From Beroe forskalii (lineage: Eukaryota; Ctenophora; Nuda; Beroida; Beroidae): 64,000 nucleotides of DNA. This document shows positions 60,122-64,000 of this stretch, in pieces. Made by a program: the position numbers and the translations under genes. How positions within the stretch are numbered: the stretch's first letter is position 1; each line of letters begins with the position of its first letter. The stretch covers positions 1 to 64,000 of the forward strand of contig WFMF01000052.1 in the NCBI GenBank assembly GCA_011033025.1, in the 5' to 3' direction. The notes beneath the pieces are model-generated. The model worked only from the letters and a program-made list of their open reading frames with translations. It was not told the origin of the DNA and ran no database searches.

Positions 60122-63087
60122 CTGGCGATTCTGCCACAGTTTGGCTCCAGGCAATCTTGCAACGTTAGCTTGTCACTTTCCAAAGCATGTACTTTCCTAG
60201 GCATACCAGGCAAGTTCCCCCAAAAATAACGTGGTCTGAGGAAGGTACAAATTTACTTTCAGACAATTTCATTCATCGGGGGAAAGTGATTGCCAAGTAA
60301 ACTTTTTGAAAATAACATCCATTCCTTATCAGAGTTATTTTGGGAATTCGGGTCAATGCTTGCAAATTCTGCCATTCGTTTCTTGCTTACCTACCGGTTC
60401 ATGCACGACAAATCTTTTGCGTTGACGACAACAGGATTAGCCTGCAGGAACCTCGAAATGCAGGACTTGTCGTCTTTGGACATGGTCACCACGTTCTCAA
60501 ACAACCAGAACACGTGATTTGAAGCTGATGTCTCACGCACGTAGCTGCGGGGTAGGATCCTTAATTCAAGATTTTACTTTCCAGCTATCATTATGTGAGA
60601 GTTATACAGTGAAAAGTGAATATCTTACATTTTGCTCATGAAACTTTTAGGGGTTTATTAAACCATACATTAGTACCTTTAAATTGCCCAGGCAATGCTC
60701 ATTATGCAAGCAGCAGAATTGCTGAAATTTGTAAAAACTCTACATTTAATGGCATAATGGATGCAGAATGTGGCATCAATGTATTATGTAGACAGTGATA
60801 AGTGAACCATCTATTATTATAATCGAAAGAGGCAGTTCAAGGTAGGAGCCTCCGCTTTCCATGAAAATCTGACACACTAGGAGTTGGAAGCCCGCGATTT
60901 TTTGCAGGGTGGTAGGAAAAAGGTGTCTTCGTATTGCTACATTCTTCTTTTTTGCGTAAAGGCTTTAGATTTTCCGTAATCAATGCTCAAAGTTGGAAAA
61001 AGGGTCGCGAAAAATAAGTCTATCGAGTTTTAGATTTGATTCACCAGTTGCACGCTAGCGCGCGCTAAACTGCACGTGCATTTTAACCAAGAATCTTCCA
61101 TTTCGTTATTGTGTATTTTGGAAACGTTTCCACTGATGAAATTCATGATTAACGTTTCCAATGGAATTTTCGAGTTCGGTAAAAAGTTTATGACAGAAGA
61201 CTAACTCTTATCACTGTTGTAGGAGCTTAGGAGAAATGGTAAGAGTTGTTCCATTGTATAAAATAGCGATAATTCTTTCAAGAAATAAATTCGATGGTTT
61301 GCTGCGAGAATTCGACGGAATGAGTACAGTAATTCATATTTACTGAAGCTAGAAGTGGTTTATAAAATGCAAACAATTTTGATTTTATTAATGAGCTCGG
61401 ATTCAAATTTGTTGCCCATCTATTCTCCTAATCTGAACTTTAGATTAAAAAACATTATTCTAAATTCTTGTGTTCTTATTTAACAGCTGTTTGTTCGAGG
61501 TTAATACGCAATCGTAAAATTTGGTCTATATTTTCATTTATTTTCAAAGCCTTCATGTGAATATTAGATATCACATTTGACACTTCCAAACTTTAAAAGT
61601 TGATCATATCATTTCAATTTCATACTTTTCACTTGTTTTTGTCATTAATTTTCATAATTTATGACATCTGTGTTGTGGCTCATGAAAATACAGCCATTTT
61701 TTGAAGTTTTCAAGTCTAAGAAACCAGGGTTCTGACTAGGGCTGGCATGGTGGTGCCCTGTAGCCAGCATTCAAAGGGTCGGGTGTCCTGTGACCCAGAA
61801 GGCCCAACGGGCCTTCTAGTAATCTTATAATTTAAAAGGTTAAAAGATCAATCAATCCCAGTCGTAACTGCAATGTGATATCAATAACTGCTAAAAAAGT
61901 AAAAAGCTAAAACGTTATTTTGGATTTGTAGAAGCTCAGGAAGAGAAAATTCGCTTTGAAATACAACTCGTTTGAGCATTACAATCACCACTTTTAGCAG
62001 CAGATTACACTACTTTACTAAGACAAAAGATAATATTATTTCCACATAGCAACCTGAGTACCCTGTAGAACTCGAAGAAGAGTCTGCCGGTGCCCTGGTA
62101 GATTCCCTTTCTAGCAGGGTTCACATGGGAGAGCTCATTGCACGGACTTCCTCCCATGACCAGATCAAATGGTCCAAGCTCTCGTATCTGTAAAGTTATA
62201 TTCTTATATATCTTGGACATAATTCTCCCCTTTTAAGTATTGATACCTTTAATCTTTTATTTCGACTGCATTGATGCCTCTATTTCGGGAAATACAGTAC
62301 CCGTTTGAGAGTGAGCTTCTTAATGTCTCCTATCTGAACAACATGGGGGTGGTGAACAAGTGACACTTTGATAGCTTCTTCATCAATCTCACTCGATATG
62401 TACTTACTGATCTGAAATAAAACATTTTCCTTGGGCCGTCAAAGCCTGGCAAGAAAGATGCTCTGTAGCATAATAATGTCCCGCTTAGGCTTTTCGCCCT
62501 TGGCTGACACCATGGTCCTCTGTTTATGAACATGGCCATCGGCCGAGGCCAGGGGTGGTCAGAGGACTGCTGCCTTGCACTGGTATTCTACCTAAATATG
62601 ATAACAATTAAATAAAAAAGCTACTGGGTAAAGTGTATGGAGATAATGCACTGATTTTCATGAGCGATAAAGCGTTGTATTGAATAAAAGTTAAGCTGTT
62701 AAGTTCTGTACCAAGATATCATTGCAATTATATTATCAGTTAATAACATGTTAGACAATGAACCAAGAGCAGTGCAAGACATCAATGGAAATCGTTAATA
62801 ATGACCTGGTAATTTTAAGTCGGTAAGTAGCAACCAGTATTTACTTACTAAAGGCTTAAGTTATAATAATCAATCAAAACGTAGTCACTGAGTTTATGGT
62901 GTAATTCAACATTCAATACCTGCAAACCAACCCTATTGAGAGCCACAAGTCCTGTTGATATCCCATCAAACAAGCTGAGCACTCTGATGGGTTTCCTTTG
63001 GGGTACAGGAGGAACTGGGTATGGGATGTAGACATTGTAATCGCAATCTTTACTATCACTTTTCATCAGCAATGTTTTCAACTGCTC
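60122..63087 (-). CDS. DNMT3: DNMT3 DNA methyltransferase, five catalytic exons
   Basis: Exons on the - strand: 62920-63087 (56 codons; [23 protein letters not shown]-binding motif I), 62301-62411 (37 codons; [10 protein letters not shown] to [14 protein letters not shown]), about 62019-62187 ([14 protein letters not shown], catalytic PCN motif IV, then [20 protein letters not shown]), 60395-60524 ([11 protein letters not shown], motif VI ENV) and 60122-60235 ([11 protein letters not shown], motif VIII, to LEPNCGRIA). Phases agree throughout. The only doubtful border is the donor of the PCN exon. I chose GTAAAG at about 62018, the only phase-1 option with a good +3 to +5 context; an earlier donor is possible. 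DNMT3 carries out de novo CpG methylation. With the two distal exons the domain totals 322 residues, including all catalytic residues. The PWWP and ADD modules expected upstream must lie beyond 64000. Confidence 0.95.
61040..61822 (+). mobile_element. Diverged Helitron-like copy in a DNMT3 intron
   Basis: It ends agaaggcccaacgggccttc followed by tagt, the same hairpin-CTAG layout as the copies near 57000. Internally it carries gagttcggtaaaaag, related to their gatgcggtaaaaag. The left border is uncertain. Confidence 0.45.
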
Positions 63088-64000
63088 CTGAAAGGGTGAA
63101 GTACCGACAGTGACTATTACTTTCTTATCATTATCAAGGCAGCAAATTAAAAAGAAATAAGAGCATCAGTCTAAGTGTGAATGCTGCGTTTTGGGAATAT
63201 TGAACGTATTGTCATTTTTTTCTTGAAAGAGGATACCACTACCTCAATACAAAATAATGACTCATATCAGGGGGCTGGCAAGCCCCCCGCGGCGGTTTGC
63301 GAGCCCGAGGGCCCGAAGGGCCCGAGGGTGAGCATTGGACGGCGGTCCTAACAGTGCGAGGGCCGAAGGCCCGAGCCGCGAGCCCGAGGACCCGAAGGGT
63401 CCGAGGGCGAGCATTGGACGGCGGACCTAACAGTGCGAGGGCCGAAGGCCCGAGCGCGAGCCCGAGGACCCGAAGGGTCCGAGGGCGAGCATTGAACGGC
63501 GATCCTTACAGTAAACGTGCTTCCGGACATCGGAAGTGAGTTTTGTTAACTTTGCTTGCCAGCCCCCAACTATATGTTTTTATGGATTCGCTATATTTCA
63601 CGTTGAAATTTGAGTAAGTTCCCGTTGCCGAAATAGCACCAAAATTTGAACATCGCATGTTTAGAGGTCAAAGGTGCAACTGTCAAAATTTCAGGTCAAT
63701 CAGATGAAAAAGGGCCGAGTTATTACAACTTGAATATTGCCAAAATCGAGGGTGTTCTTGTTAAATTGGGTTACGACCATATAAGTATATACATATAGAC
63801 ATAGGTATATACATATCGAGAGACTTTTTTAGTGAAAGAAGTATACCCTATTTAAACGGCCATATCTCGGGAACGGTAAAAGATACAGAGCTCATCGACC
63901 CAGTGTTGGAAAGTAGAAGGATAGAACTTGCGAATAATGCCCTTAAAAACTTTTTTACGTCACGATAATGACGTCATAATGACGTCACAAAACTAAGAAT
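63088..64000. other. Start of a DNMT3 intron upstream of the motif I exon
   Basis: No earlier DNMT3 exon is recognisable before the window ends. The stretch contains a GC-rich element at 63270-63567. The last 40 bases contain two gacgtcat words, which may be part of another repeat. Confidence 0.4.
63270..63567. mobile_element. GC-rich TIR element with internal 88-base repeats
   Basis: gggggctggcaagc and gcttgccagccccc are perfect 14-base inverted termini 300 bases apart. Inside are three tandem copies of a roughly 88-base GC-rich unit containing gcccgaggacccgaagggtc, gcgagcattggacggcgg and gcgagggccgaaggcccgag. The composition differs sharply from the AT-rich intron around it. Open frames on both strands are by-products of the GC-rich repeat. 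Confidence 0.8.

Noticed and set aside
18977..63087. Two separate DNMT3 genes or a gene plus a pseudogene
   Set aside because: The two exon groups are complementary, not overlapping, and the phase-2 junction restores the family sequence. Kept only as an alternative needing a transcript.
63297..63539. Arg/Gly/Pro-rich ORFs on both strands
   Set aside because: By-products of the GC-rich tandem units inside a TIR element.

Overview
This is a eukaryotic, metazoan window of about 38% GC with GT-AG introns of roughly 100 to 1,800 bases and many small non-autonomous mobile elements. The genes present are a Rab2 with full animal-type sequence, a DNMT3-type DNA methyltransferase, SUEL-lectin, ShKT, LDLa and PAN modules, THAP and P2X7-ballast domains. 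They indicate an invertebrate animal. A marine, cnidarian- or tunicate-grade genome is my guess, but nothing in the sequence fixes the phylum.

Layout. Bases 1-2965 are repeats. A divergent Rab-like GTPase (2966-4077, three exons) and a canonical Rab2 (11421-12820, five exons) lie on the + strand, separated by 7.3 kb of repeats. Convergent to them, on the - strand, is DNMT3. Its last two exons are at 18977-19427 and its five preceding catalytic exons at 60122-63087; the N-terminal exons lie beyond the window. The seven exons join in phase into one 322-residue catalytic domain, so 19428-60121 is a single 40.7-kb intron.

That intron holds most of the window. In order it contains: a 2.85-kb minisatellite of 32-base units with higher-order structure; a rhodopsin-type GPCR (-, apparently frameshifted); a PAN plus sushi protein with a likely GPI signal (-, apparently frameshifted); a THAP-DDE transposase followed by a P2X7-ballast-domain protein (both +, probably one mobile element); a 3.7-kb foldback containing a dead non-LTR reverse transcriptase; a short array of cAMP-response-element palindromes; and a 3.5-kb foldback of GC-skewed short repeats. 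It ends with a 12-exon receptor gene (45349-55786, +).

The 12-exon gene is the most striking item. It encodes a signal peptide, an acidic linker, a SUEL galactose-binding lectin domain, a ShKT domain, a long unrecognised ectodomain, five LDLa modules and a rhodopsin-family seven-helix domain with an unusually long second extracellular loop. Its recognisable modules are bounded by phase-1 introns, the pattern expected of exon shuffling.

The rest is mobile-element and repeat sequence: several MITE families with visible inverted termini, a Helitron-like family with a terminal hairpin plus CTAG, a tRNA-derived SINE-like sequence, and small foldbacks. All exon coordinates are hand-derived from splice signals, phase and protein resemblance. 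No alignment or search was run.
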